Assembly: GCA_024500155.1 (NCBI GenBank)
Contig: CM044868.1
Coordinates: 36,071,665-36,135,664, forward strand
Reading direction: 5' to 3'
DNA length: 64,000 nucleotides
DNA from: Chenopodium formosanum
Lineage: Eukaryota > Streptophyta > Magnoliopsida > Caryophyllales > Amaranthaceae
The number at the start of each line of letters is the position of its first letter. Position 1 is the first letter of the stretch. The notes beneath the pieces were generated by a model, which was not told the DNA's origin, did no database searches, and saw nothing but the letters and a program-made list of their open reading frames with translations. The position numbers and the translations under genes are program-made. Positions 45,437 to 58,608 of the stretch are shown one piece after another.

Positions 45437-45895
45437 TTGAAGCGTAGAGAAGAAGAGTTCGAAATTGGTGATAAAGTATTGTTAAAGGTGTCACCAATGA
45501 AAGGAGTGATGAGATTTGGGAAGAAAGGAAAGCTCAGCCCAATGTATATTGGTCCATATGAAATACTGCAAAAAATGGGCAAAGTAGCTTATAGGTTAGC
45601 CTTACCTATAGAGCTTAGTAAAGTACATGACATATTCCATGTGCCCCAATTGATAAGGTACATTCCTAATAAATCCCGTGTTTTACAACCCGAAACCATT
45701 GAGTTAGATCAAATGCTTAACTTATGAAGAAAGACCTGTCAAGATTATTAACAGCAAAGTGCGTAGTACACGCAATAATAATGTTAAAATTGTAAAAGTG
45801 CTTTGGTCCAACTAAGAATATGAGAATCCACTTGGGAGGCAGAAGATGAAATGAAAAAGAAGTACCCAGAGTTGTTTCAGGTATGTTGAGTTACG
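45437..45895 (+). pseudogene. Integrase C-terminus and chromodomain-like tail of B2
   Basis: 45437-45727 encodes the GPY/F region (VSPMKGVMRFGKKGKLSPMY, IGPYEIL). After a TGA at 45725 the sequence still reads, across frames, as the weak chromodomain of Tekay/Del elements: KVLW, then an E-TWEAEDEMKKKYPELF block ending about 45890. That tail supports the lineage call. Chromodomains guide integration toward heterochromatin in characterised chromoviruses; here it is not translatable as one protein. Confidence 0.82.
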
Positions 45896-46133
45896 GAGGC
45901 GTAACTTATTTTCTTTCAGGGGGTAGAATGCGGTAGAATTTCGCGCTTTTTCCCCATATTTTAGCTATTTTTCTGCTTTTGCACAAATTTTACCAATCAT
46001 TTTGAATAATTGTGTTCTCAAAGAGACACAAAAGAGTAAAGGAATGACAAAAAGTACAGCAATATTATACAAAAAAAAAAAAAAAAGAGGGAATGTTTTA
46101 AATTTCGTTTCCCAAGTTTCGGGACGAAACATT

Positions 46134-46149
46134 TTTTAAGGGGGGTAGA
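46134..46149 (+). other. Polypurine tract of B2
   Basis: TTTAAGGGGGGTAGAC directly precedes the 3' LTR start. Confidence 0.8.
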
Positions 46150-46560
46150 CTATAATACCCTGTATTTTTATACGTATTTTATTAAAATAGGTATTTTATA
46201 AAGGTATTCAAATAAATTTAATATTTTAATTATGGTGTTTTAATTATTTATCCTATGTAAGTTTGGAAATATTTTTACTAAAGGAAAGTTTGTTTAATTA
46301 TTTATTTTATAAAAGTTGGGGTTTCATTTTAGGAAATTATGATTTTAACAAGTTTTATTAGGGAAGGGATTAGGAAAAAGCTAAAAGAGGAAAGTTTAGG
46401 GTAAAAGGGTGGTAGAGAAGGGGTATAAATATCTTTCTTATGAGGCAAATCAACTTTGCTCAGAGTGGAGAAAACCCAAGGTAAATTTCTCTCCCTTTTC
46501 TCCTTATTTTTCTTTTGTCTTTTTCTTTCTCCTTCCCCTTCCCCTTTTGTTTTTGCACCA

Positions 46561-48379
<1,819 letters not shown>

Positions 48380-50558
48380 CCACCACCACCGGGAACCACC
48401 AGCACCGGTGGACCGCCACCCACCAGCCACCCAGCTGGCAGCAGCGGCTACCACCAGTGCTGGCAGCAGCCGACAGTGACGCCGGCCTGCTGTCAGCAGT
48501 CTTGGTTTTCGAAAATAACAAAAATCAAATTTTTTTTGCTCAAATTTAATCTATGCTTTAATCTAATTGTAAATTATGAGTTTTGGGATTTAATTTCGAC
48601 GTTTGATTATTATAATTATGTTGATTAATTTTTAGATTTGGTTTTTAATTAAAAAGCCCCAATTTTTGAAACCCTAGGTTCTAGATTTATAAATTATTGA
48701 AAGAGTATGATGTATTATGGTTTAGATCTTTGATTAAAGTGTTTTAAGACTAATTTACAACAAGTTTTAATTAAAATAAAGTGCTTGAATTTTATGTAGA
48801 ACACTTAATATTAGGATTCTTGAAGAAATTTCAATTACTCATTAATTGAGACTTAAGTATGGTGTTTTAAATATAATTTAAGCTTATTTTAACTTAATTA
48901 TAAGGGGTTTTATAATAATATATATTGCTGGAAATTTATTTAGAGTGAATTTTAATACTGTATTATGACTTTAATGTATAGGAGACTTTGAAATAAGTAA
49001 TTTCTATTAGTCGTGGTGATTTTAAGATCGTACTCAAAGTACGTTCGTGTACTTAGTATATTTTGGTGATGTAGTATCATGCTAGGCTTAATTTAAATCA
49101 ATTACAAGTAGTATCATGCTAAGGTCTATGATTGGAATTGTGAAATTATTGGTGTTGGTGATTGAATTGTGAAGCATGAATTATTTGTGATGGTTTATGG
49201 ATTGGAAAATTATATTTTGACATGATTATATGGACTACACTTTTATTTATGGCATGTTAGAATGCATGTTTAATTAAACTACATGTTTAATTTGGCTTCG
49301 AATATTGAAAAGGAAATTTATAATGGTTCATATAATTTTTATTGGTGCTTTAAGAATGGGAAAGGAGCTATATAAGTGTCTATGTACACAAGGAATAAAT
49401 TGTATGTTGGTGCCTTAATGCACTTAAGGTGTTTTTAACACTGAGGGATAGGATTTTTGGCGTTTTATGCATTTAAGGTATCTTTTGACACTGAGGTAGA
49501 ATTAAAAAGGGTTCAACATTAAATATTATGTGGTCACTAAATATTCAAGAATTTAATTGGTATATTTGTTGATTGAATAATTGTTGTTGATTGAATTAAT
49601 ATGTTTTTCAAGTCATCACCAAGTCTAATATTATGTAAATAACGTAAAGTGAAAGAGATTACGCACCAAAACTCTTGGAACGTATATACCTTGAGTATGA
49701 ACATATGGGGGGAGTTATGGGGTTTTATATTTAACCTTAACTTCTAATGGAGCACAGGACACTGTACATTCCTTTTTATTTATTATTATGCGCAGGAATT
49801 TCGCCACCTATGTGTAGTTTTATCGCTGGCACGGTCAGATCCCGTGTCAGTTAACCTCAATTTATTTGAGGGAGGTAGAGTTGGAAACCCGTTCGATGCG
49901 TAATCAATGCTTGATAAATTATTTAGTATCTAGATAATGAGTCTTATTGAATGTTGTGTGTGCTTGTAACAGGTGCATGTAGGTAAGTGCGTGTGTTGAT
50001 AGATGAAAGCATGTTAATGTGATTAATTACGCTCATGTACTCAGCTTTGCTAATTGTGTGTGTCTGTGGGTTTTGGACATGTCTTTATCTTGACCCTATG
50101 ATGACCCATTTTCAATGGAGAGTAGTGGAAGCAAGTAGAGATAAGATTTTTAGGTGTTGAAGCATATTCATGACGGGGCATGAGTGAAGAGCGAATCATG
50201 CTAGTTTCTATTAGTTAACGATGTGTTTTATGCATTGAATATTTATGGTGTTATTTTATATGTGGACTAACGCAAGGATTTGGATTTGGTTTGGTTTAAA
50301 TAAGGACCATTAGTGGTTCTAAGTTGTAGGTTGTTTTTAATTGACTTAGTTTGTTTTGGTTTTAAAACTTTACTTTCGTTTGTTGACTTTTAAGTTGACT
50401 TATTTTTAATGGTTTTGATTTTAAGTCTTTCGTTGTGTATCTTTGATAGTTGCTTTAGCCGTTCTCACGGTGGTGGTAGTGTCTTAGATATTCCTAATTC
50501 CTATTTTTTAAAAGGGTAAAAGAGGTATTTTTAGGAAAGGAATTTCTAGGATGTTACA

Positions 50559-50563
50559 ACAGC
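50559..50563 (+). other. Target-site duplication, right copy (B2)
   Basis: ACAGC, identical to 33805-33809. Here the bases are part of Athila gag codons for Gln-Gln-Pro. Confidence 0.7.
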
Positions 50564-51590
50564 CCACGTCCGGGGACAAGCGCTTGTTTTGTGATAATTA
50601 TGGGTCTTTTGACCATGATGCTTCTACTTGTTCAAATGGATTTGAAAATCTTGATGATGGTGAGGATCGTGAATGTGAACATGTGAATTTTGTCTCAAAC
50701 AATAACAATTGTCAAAGGTTTGATGGACCAAGAAACTTTTGAAATAGAAATTCTCACTAACAAGGTAATTATAGGAACCAAGGAAACCAAAATTTCCAAG
50801 GCAACTATAATAACCAAGGTTATGGGAATCAAAACCAAGGCCAAGGGTATGGAAATCAAAGCTAATCTCAAGGCTTTGGTGGCAAAAACTAAAATTTTGG
50901 CAACAATCAAAATCGAGGAAATTGGAATAATCAAAATAGGGGGAATTTTCAAAACAATCAAAGGGGACCCCACCTGAATTTGGTCCAAAGTCTCAAGGTG
51001 TTGGTGAAAATTCCTATTCTAAATCGACCAAGTCCAATTTGGAGGAGATAATTGAAAATCAAACAAAAATCTTGAACACCTATATGGCGGTGAGCGATAA
51101 GAAATTTAATGAGATCATGACACATAACAAAATGCTTGAGACACAAATCACCCAACTAGCAAACACTTTGAAAGATTGTGTTAGTCCTTCTTCATTGCCT
51201 TCTCAAGGAGTTGATCCAAAGAAACCCGTTTATTCCATCACCACAAGGAGTGGAAGAGTTCTTGAAGAGAGAGTTTCTAGGGATTGTGAGGAGGACAAGA
51301 AGAAGAGTGTTTCAAGTGAGCAAAAAGAGGAAGATGTGTCAAGAGATGTGAGCAAAGAAGAGAGCCATGAGAAAAAGAAGAGCGATGAGAGAAAGCATGA
51401 GGAAGTGAGAAAACCCAACCTTTCATATCCCCAAAAGTTTATGAGGAACAAACTAGATGAACAATTTGGGAGATTTCTTGAAATGTTGAAGGAGGTCCAT
51501 CTTTCTATCCCTCTTACCGAAGCCATGACCCAGATGCCTAGATATTCCAAATTCCTTAATGACCTTGAGTGGCAAGAGAGATTGTAATGA
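50564..51590 (+). pseudogene. Athila E2 gag, C-terminal part (broken)
   Basis: Starts inside gag at the B2 insertion. A zinc knuckle C-x2-C-x4-H-x4-C is present at 50590-50631, but its second Cys is Tyr (TAT at 50599-50601). A long Asn/Gln/Gly-rich stretch with stops (50740, 50758, 50862) and a frameshift near 50975 follows. An open frame (51039-51587) then carries a coiled-coil-like helix (MTHNKMLETQITQLANTL) and a charged Lys/Glu region, ending FLNDLEWQERL, the usual gag-protease border of Athila. Confidence 0.85.
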
Positions 51591-51591
51591 G

Positions 51592-51705
51592 ATAGATTCG
51601 GTGGAGCTTGGTGAGTGTTGTAGTTCTTTGATCCACAATGACCTCCCCAAGAAGATGAAATATCCGGGTAATTTTTCCATTCCTTGCAAAATCAAGAGTA
51701 GGTAT
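51592..51705 (+). pseudogene. Athila E2 protease start, remainder of pol deleted
   Basis: In the next frame LIHNDLPKKMKYPGNFSIPC is seen, the conserved entrance to the Athila protease. Reading is lost after about 51700, and RT, RNase H and integrase (about 3.5 kb in E1-type elements) are absent. The next recognisable sequence is the pol-env spacer. Confidence 0.8.
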
Positions 51706-51737
51706 TGTTGTAGGAATAGTTATAGTTATCGATGTAC

Positions 51738-52656
51738 CCACACATGAACGCACCAAGAAGAAAGGCAAGAGCGCGACACTGGCCAGGCCGTGCGGCCGCG
51801 CATCCCCATCCGTGCCGACCTTTTCTTCTTTCTTCTTTTTTTTCTCACATTTCCCCTTCACCCTCATTTTCTCACGCTCACAAACCCTTCACCCTCATCA
51901 AAACCGCACAATATCCCTACACACATTCATCAAATTTTCACTCAAATTCCACCAAATTTCCATCACAATTCATCAAATCCTTTTGAAATTCTTCCAATTT
52001 TAACAAATTCATACTACTTTTCAACCATAACAATAAATATTCTCTCTCCTCCATTATTGAAGCTTATTTGGGGTTTTTCGTGCGGGTGGAAATTGGTGGC
52101 TAAAGATTGCTCTAACTTGCTTCTTGTATGGTATAATCATCTACCATATAATAGCATGTTTTAGTTAATTCATGGGCATGAATAGTAGTAGTATGTATTT
52201 TGATGGTTTTGATGTTTGAAATTGGATTTTTGTTTAATTGCTTTATTATACCATATAATAGCATGTTTTAGTTAATTCATGGGCATGAATAGTAGTAGTA
52301 TGTATTTTGATGGTTTTGATGTTTGAAATTGGATTTTTGTTGGTTATTTGTGTTGTATAATTATTGTTTATTGCTTACATTGTGTTGTTTGTTGTTTGTG
52401 TAGCAAAATTGATTGTTATTTTTGAGAATTGTTGTGATCGGATTTTTGGTAGTGGTGCTTCGTTGATAATGTTGAGCCTTGGTTCTTGATTTCTTTGTGT
52501 TTGGTATATGATTTGAATACATTTGGTGGCCTGAATTGGGGGTAATTGTGTGAATTTGGGATTGCTCATCTTTGGTAGTGAGTTGTTGCTTGTCGGTTTT
52601 GGTTAAGGAGTTCGATTGAAGCATTCAAGATTGTTGGTTGGAGTTTCTTGGGGTGA
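51738..52656 (+). promoter_or_regulatory. E2 spacer: GC palindrome patch, CT-rich leader, AT-rich intron-like part
   Basis: A patch with GCGGCCGCGC (51790-51800) resembles the E2 LTR U3 patch (GCGGCCGCG near 57460). A pyrimidine-rich stretch of about 230 bp (51820-52050) follows, then AT-rich DNA with a 107-bp direct duplication. The layout copies that of E1 (2213-3573), although the sequences differ. It is interpreted as an env-like transcript promoter and leader; that is inference. Confidence 0.45.
52142..52339 (+). repeat. 107-bp direct tandem duplication
   Basis: TACCATATAATAGCATG... at 52142 and again at 52249, about 92 bp identical. It is a recent local duplication. Confidence 0.95.
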
Positions 52657-54270
52657 TTGTACTGTTTTGAGTTGCTATCTTTGAAAATCATCATTTCTAA
52701 ACACATCAAAAGCCTCTTCAAGAAACGAAAAGCCAATGAACAACCCGCTCCTTCTCCCTCTACCTCACAACAACGTGAACCTACCCATATACCCAAACTT
52801 AGAATTACCGACCCAATCCAAAAAGCTAGACACTCCAAGCTCAAAGCAAACCGTTCCCTCAAGCTTTCCCGTCATTACTATCAAGCGGACATAATTAAAT
52901 TGGGGATTGGTGAAGATTTGAGGGAGTTTCTCAACAACCTTCGCATGGGGTCTTTTGTGAGCCGGAGCTTCCGTACATATGTTCAACAAACTTTGGAGTT
53001 CTTGGCCACATTTTATCTTGCGGTGATTGAGGGTGGTATCTATCGTGTCCGATTTCAACTCTTCAATATTCAATTCGATCAATCTTTGGAAGAGTTTAAT
53101 GCGGCTCTTGATTTTGATCCAAATTCTGATACTTTGGATCCCGAGTTCTTCTTCAACGATGAGTATGACAGGAAGACATTTTTAGGTGTCTACAGGTGGC
53201 TACTCGTGCGGAGTACCGGGGTCGCCTAAACTTGGGTACACTTTTGCTTGCTATTCCCAAGGGTAGCAAGATAGGGATTTCGGCGAGATCCCTTGTGGGA
53301 GCATGGTCACTAGGCTAGTGACCAACATTGAGCTAGGGCATTATTTTCCATCTTCCACTCCGGTGGGGGATGTTGATTCTCTATACCTTGACGTCAAGAA
53401 ATTAAAGCAAATCCATTTCTTGGCGAAGAATGATGATGACGAGGTATTTGATTGGCTAAGGGACAATGAGAAATGGTGCTATCTCCTTAACCTTTCCTTG
53501 ACTTCTCTCCACCGAGAGAATGTAGCAAACATTTGGCATGTCCCAATTAGTCACCGCCTGCCCTACTACGATGATGATTAAAAAATGGGTGAAGAAGAAG
53601 AAGAAGAAGAAGATCCGCAACAACAAAAATAACAACAACAACAACAACAACAACATCAAGAGAAACATCATCAATATGCTAGCTCCGACTTGGATGTCCT
53701 TAGTGCTCAAATGAAGGGCATGCAAATCCTGTTGGAGGGCATGTACGATAAAGATTTTGAGGCTTTCTATACCTATATGAGAGGGATTTTGGAGATGCAA
53801 CAAGGTATGTTTCTCCAACAACAACACTTATATGATGTGGGTGTTAACCGGGGTGAAATCACTCCCCTGGTTAACTACCCTTACTTTCCACCCCAATATG
53901 GTCCTCTACAATCTTTTGGGGGTTATGGGGTACCTACGTACCCATATTGGCAAGGACCCCCGGGGTCCAACACCGAGACTCGCTCATTCCCCGATGAGCA
54001 CGGTAACTACGATTATCGTGTTTCCAGTGGGAGCGATTATATGGGTAATCCTAACTACCCCTATGTACACCTCGATCATCCTCTACCGCTCGCCTTGCCC
54101 AAGAAATTCACTCCCCTTGCCCCTTGGCAACAAGATAACTTTAGGGGGCATTATGGTTGGCCACCCGGGGGTTACACTGGGGGGATCAGATCCTCATGGT
54201 CCCCCATCCGGGTTTTCCTATGATGGGGATAACAATGATGGCTCCGGGCCGAGTGGTAGTGGTTGCTAGT
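52657..54270 (+). pseudogene. Athila E2 env-like ORF (several frameshifts)
   Basis: It begins in the frame of a basic N-terminal part (FKKRKANEQPAPSPS) and contains an Athila-type block (FRTYVQQTLEFLATFYLAVI; YRVRFQLFNIQFDQSLEEFN). The frame changes near 53200 and again near 53300, with stops at 53579-53581 and 53630-53632 inside a Glu/Gln-rich stretch. The Pro/Tyr/Gly-rich C-terminal part runs to 54223. Overall order matches the env-like ORF of E1, so both are ATHILA ORF-1 family members; no membrane segment stands out. The copy is more decayed than E1. Confidence 0.78.
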
Positions 54271-56880
54271 TCCCTCATTTTTGTGCTATGTGCCTCCATC
54301 CCTTGTCTTATGTATGCTTGCTTTGTATTGTTGGGGTGTTGAGATGTATCTTTTTTTAGATTGGGGAAACTTTTCCTTTTTTTAGGGGTTTTGTCTCGGT
54401 GGCCAATTTATTGTTGAAACTAACCTTGCTTTTCTTGATTCTTTGCATGATGATCTCATTCTTGATCCTAATTTAATGATGTTTGCTCATTTTTTATCTT
54501 GTTGTTGTTGTGATGATGATGTGTGTTTGCCCCCTTGTATCCAAATCCCATGAATCCAAACCCCTTGAATCCAAATTTTGTAGTTCAGTATTTTGATGCT
54601 TAGTTAGATGTTTAGTTAGTTCTTTAGTTCTTATTTTCTTATTTTTGTTTTCTTGATAGTTTAGTTTTGCTTATTTTTGCTTTTTATTTTCTTTCCTTTT
54701 CGTTTTTTGTTTTCTTTTCTTTTCTTTTGAAGTTACTAACCATTTTCTTTGTCCATATTTTTCTTTTCCATTTTTGATCTCACATGGCTTTGATGATGAT
54801 GCTTTGTATCTTGGAGCTTCATGAGGTGGTTGATTCTTCACCTTACTATTTTAGCATTGCTTGGAAGCCGGTGAGATCTTTCTTATTTTTCATTATTCTC
54901 TTTTATTTTCTTGGTTGCATAGTTTAGGATAAGTTTTAGGAAAAGTTAAATGGTTCGAGGATGAATGCTTTTAACACTTAGAGTGTTTGGGATCATTGAC
55001 GATGTTGTAATTTGATCACTTGTTTGTCGATTGGGAATTACATGTTCTACTTGCATATTCATTCCATTTTTTATTTTCCTTCTTTTCCTTTATCTATGTT
55101 TTTCTTTTCTCTTTTCTTTTATTTTGTTTTTCTTTCTTTTTGTTTTTGGATTTTGGTATATTTTTAGTCTTTATTTGTCACCTTTTTGTTTTTCTTTTTG
55201 AATTGGAATATATACAACCGATTTTTTCTTTTTAATGAATATCTTCCTAATTGGTATGGGTATGCACGATTTGAGAATATGCTTGGTTGACTCTAGGATA
55301 GGTGTATGCTAAGGTAGCATGTTCTAGAACTAGGAGGATCATGAAACCGGATTCCACTTGTTTGTGGCATGTTGGTAGTTGCTTCCTATGGTCGATTTGA
55401 CATCTATAATGAGTTTTTGCTACATCCATGTGAGGTTCTTCATTTTTCAAGCCTTCTACATATCTTGAATGAGAGTCATGGATCCTTGACTATTGCGGAC
55501 CTAATTTTGAATCTTGACTCATAATTCTCAAACACGAGACCGAACCATGCATATAGGGAGGACAAAGAAATCTTTTCGGGGTGGTAATTTTTCTTTTTTA
55601 GGTTTAATCTTCTTTATTTTAGTTCTTTGGGTTTACATTTTCCCTCTTGCTAACCATTTGAGCCTTTTCCCTTCTTTTCAAGCCACGTCTTTAGAATTTT
55701 GAGCCTTTTGTTTCTTTTTGTTCCATTTTTGGTTTTTGTGAAGCAAATGGTCATGTTCGTGGAGTTTGTGGTTTATAAGTATGGACATTGTTTCCTTTTG
55801 TAAGCAAGTTTGTGTTTTGTAAATATTTTGTGAATAATGGTAAATGTATGATAGAAAAAGCCGTCCAAAGTTAAAAAAGGCAAGGACATAATAAATGCAA
55901 AGTTGTAAAAGCCGTCCAAAGTTAAAAGAGGCGAGGACGATTGCTTTGAAGTTCTGCATAAAAAAAAAAGTTAAAAATGAGAAAATTCAAAAATATTTTG
56001 ATGTGATTCTTTTCCCCTTTTCAAGCATTGAGGACAATGCTTCCTTTAAGCTTGGGGGAGAAGCGTTTACGCTTTTTGTAAATATGATTGTGATTATGGC
56101 TTTGAATAAGCTTGGGGGAGTTAGTTTGTTTTTGTTTGGTGACTACTTGATTGAGATTCCAAGAAAGGGCCCGTTCTTTGCTTCACTATTAGGGATACCA
56201 CAAAATTTTAAAATTTTAGCCTACTCCTAACCCTTTTTGCCCTTAAGTTACAACCATGGGAAAGACCTTTCGATCTAGAGGTTGAGTCAAATTTCAAGGG
56301 AGGGCATTATAAGTTAAAGCCTAAAGAGAGGGGATGCATAGTCAAGATGTCGTGTAGCCCTAAAGTGTTTCTTTTCCGGCTCCTTCGAGGACCTATTGAG
56401 ATGCTCATTAGAGGGAGATTTGAGACTATAGGGAGAACGCGGTAAGATTGAACGGGATGAAGGTGAGTTGTGAAAACTAGTTCTCTATGCTTAGCATACT
56501 CTATGTTTCAATCAACCTCGGATATCTTGAAACGTGCATACCTTTATTGCTTAAGAAAGTTTATTTGAAATGTGATCATTTTGTAAAGTCCAATTTGTAA
56601 AGGTTTCAATTTTGTTTTTCTTTCTTTTACTTTTCTTTTTGTGGTTTGCCTCATGTATTTTGGTGGAGAGTTATAGGTTAAGCTCTTAGGTAACCTTTAC
56701 GAGACCTCACTCATCCTCATAGGCGACTTTAGGGTTTAAAGGGCTTGTTGTAGCTAAAAACAACCGTGATTCCTATGAGTCTTAGTGTATATTCCGGTCT
56801 TATGTCTTTCTTTTTCTTTTTGAATAACTTTTTCATCCTTATTCTGTCTTGTTTTGGTTTGCTCGAGGACGAGAAAAAGT
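54271..56880 (+). other. Athila E2 3' non-coding region
   Basis: No gene recognised; T-rich. It contains three polypurine-like motifs: AAGCTTGGGGGAG near 56049 and 56107, and the true tract near 56884. A repeated phrase AAAGCCGTCCAAAGTTAAAA occurs at about 55857 and 55908. Confidence 0.6.
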
Positions 56881-56896
56881 TTAGCTTGGGGGAATT
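56881..56896 (+). other. Polypurine tract of E2
   Basis: TTAGCTTGGGGGAATT just before TGATGAG; upstream GAGGACGAGAAAAAG parallels E1. Confidence 0.75.
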
Positions 56897-58510
56897 TGAT
56901 GAGTGTCATTTATGGCACTCATTTGGTTCTCTTTAGGATGAATTTCATGTTATTCTATAGCTCTTTTACTTAGTTTTTCCTTGTTTTTACTTTTATTCCT
57001 TTTAGTTTGCATTTTCTTAGTTGGATTTCTTTCTTTATGCAGTTCTTGGTTTATTTTGTTATTTTCTCTTTTATTTGCTTGTTTTCCTTTATTTTTCAGG
57101 TTAAGGTCGTTTTCCAAATTTCCCGAGCCTCTTCCCAAGTTTGGCATTGATTAGGATACCTAGTGGTCTCCATTTGAAGCTTAAGCATGGAGAAGTGCAA
57201 GTTCAAAAAGACCTTGAGTTGTGCATTCAAGTCGTGGGGGCATGATTTCTAGTCTTGAACCCGCAAACATGGAGTTTAGAAAATGCAAGGTTTTGTGTTT
57301 ATCAAGAGCATTAAGTGGAACGCACAAGGAGCATCAGAATGATAGAGAAGAGGGCTCTCCTGCTCCCAGGCGCGGGCGCGCGCGACCATGGCATGGCTGC
57401 GCGGCCTGGTGGCGCGAGCGCGCCTGTCTAGGTCCCTGTTCCATACCCAGTTTTGCGCGGCCGCGTTCCCTCATATTGTTGGCCGCGCCTGTATGGGTTT
57501 ATTTGGGGACGATCTAACTAACTTCTGTTAGTTAGTTTTACTATATATAGATTTCCTTTCTATTTTTAGAGAGCGGATAATTAGAGAATCAATAGAGCAT
57601 TAATTCTGAAATTAGGATTAGAATTTTAGAGAGATAAACTCTAGATTGTAGAGAGAGAAGTTCTTGATTGTTGATTGATGATTGAAGATTGTTAATTCTA
57701 GCATTTCCTCCATTGAATTGAAGCAAGTTTGTAAGGATTTCTTTTACTTTAATGCAATTTTTAGCTTATCATTTCAATTATTTTGTTGATTGTTCAAGTT
57801 TGAATTGAATTTATGATTGAATTAGTTCTATTGATATGATGATGACGAAATTGTTGAATAGCTTAGTTTTGATCTTAATTTCAATGGATTGTGAGTAGTT
57901 CTCTTGCTAGGGGAATGGTGAAGCATATATGAGTGATGGTTGATGCTAACTGGGGGAAATTGATGGAGTTGATGTTGTGATTAAATTGGTTGATTGATTA
58001 AGTGCATGTCTGTGATTAATTGAAGAGTAGCCAACTTTGATTTGTTACACTAGAATGCATTGTAGGCTTGCATTGATATGGGAAATTGATAAGTGGCTTG
58101 CTTTTATCGATTGAGTAGGTTTGCAAGGCTCCTAGTTAGAGTCTCTTGTAACTGACGCTAGCTTGACCTATAGGAGATTAGCCTACCTTACTCTCTTGAT
58201 TGCTTAATTGAATTTCCCTCGCAACACTTGACTTAGTCATCTCCAATCCCAATTAGCTATGTTTATTCCGAGTACATGCGGATCCTAACCCTAGTGCTTT
58301 TAAATTAAATTTTATTTGATTGTTTGATTGTTTTATATACACACACCTCAATTTATTGCTTCGAAATAGCTTAGCTTTGACTTTAACATTCATTTCCCAT
58401 TTCTAATGGTTTGACCCTCGACTTACTCTATGTTTTGTGTAGGGGTGTGTTGAGAGATTATAAATTTTACTTTGACTAAGGGTAGATTAGTTTTCAACGA
58501 CCTAGTCTCA
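56897..58510 (+). repeat. Athila E2 3' LTR
   Basis: TGATGAGTGTCATTTATGGC at the start, CTAGTCTCA at the end, 1614 bp. A GC-rich palindrome patch (57367-57490, GGCGCGGGCGCGCGCG, GCGCGGCCGCG) precedes the TATA box at 57542-57549. U5 is about 960 bp. No primer-binding site follows, so it is the 3' LTR. Confidence 0.82.
57542..57549 (+). promoter_or_regulatory. TATA box of E2 LTR
   Basis: TATATATA, about 50 bp after the GC-rich patch. Confidence 0.65.
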
Positions 58511-58608
58511 CCTTAGATCAGCTGCTGCATCTACATCTGCATCACCCCCCTTCAATGCAGCCTCTGCAACTGCTCGAAGTCCCTTCAAAGGCCGACTTCC
58601 CCTGCTAT
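58511..58608 (-). other. Possible 3' fragment of the decayed gene
   Basis: A minus-strand frame (ALKGGDADVDAAADLR) is open and GC-richer than its neighbours. It is separated from the rest by CACTA 3. Confidence 0.3.
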
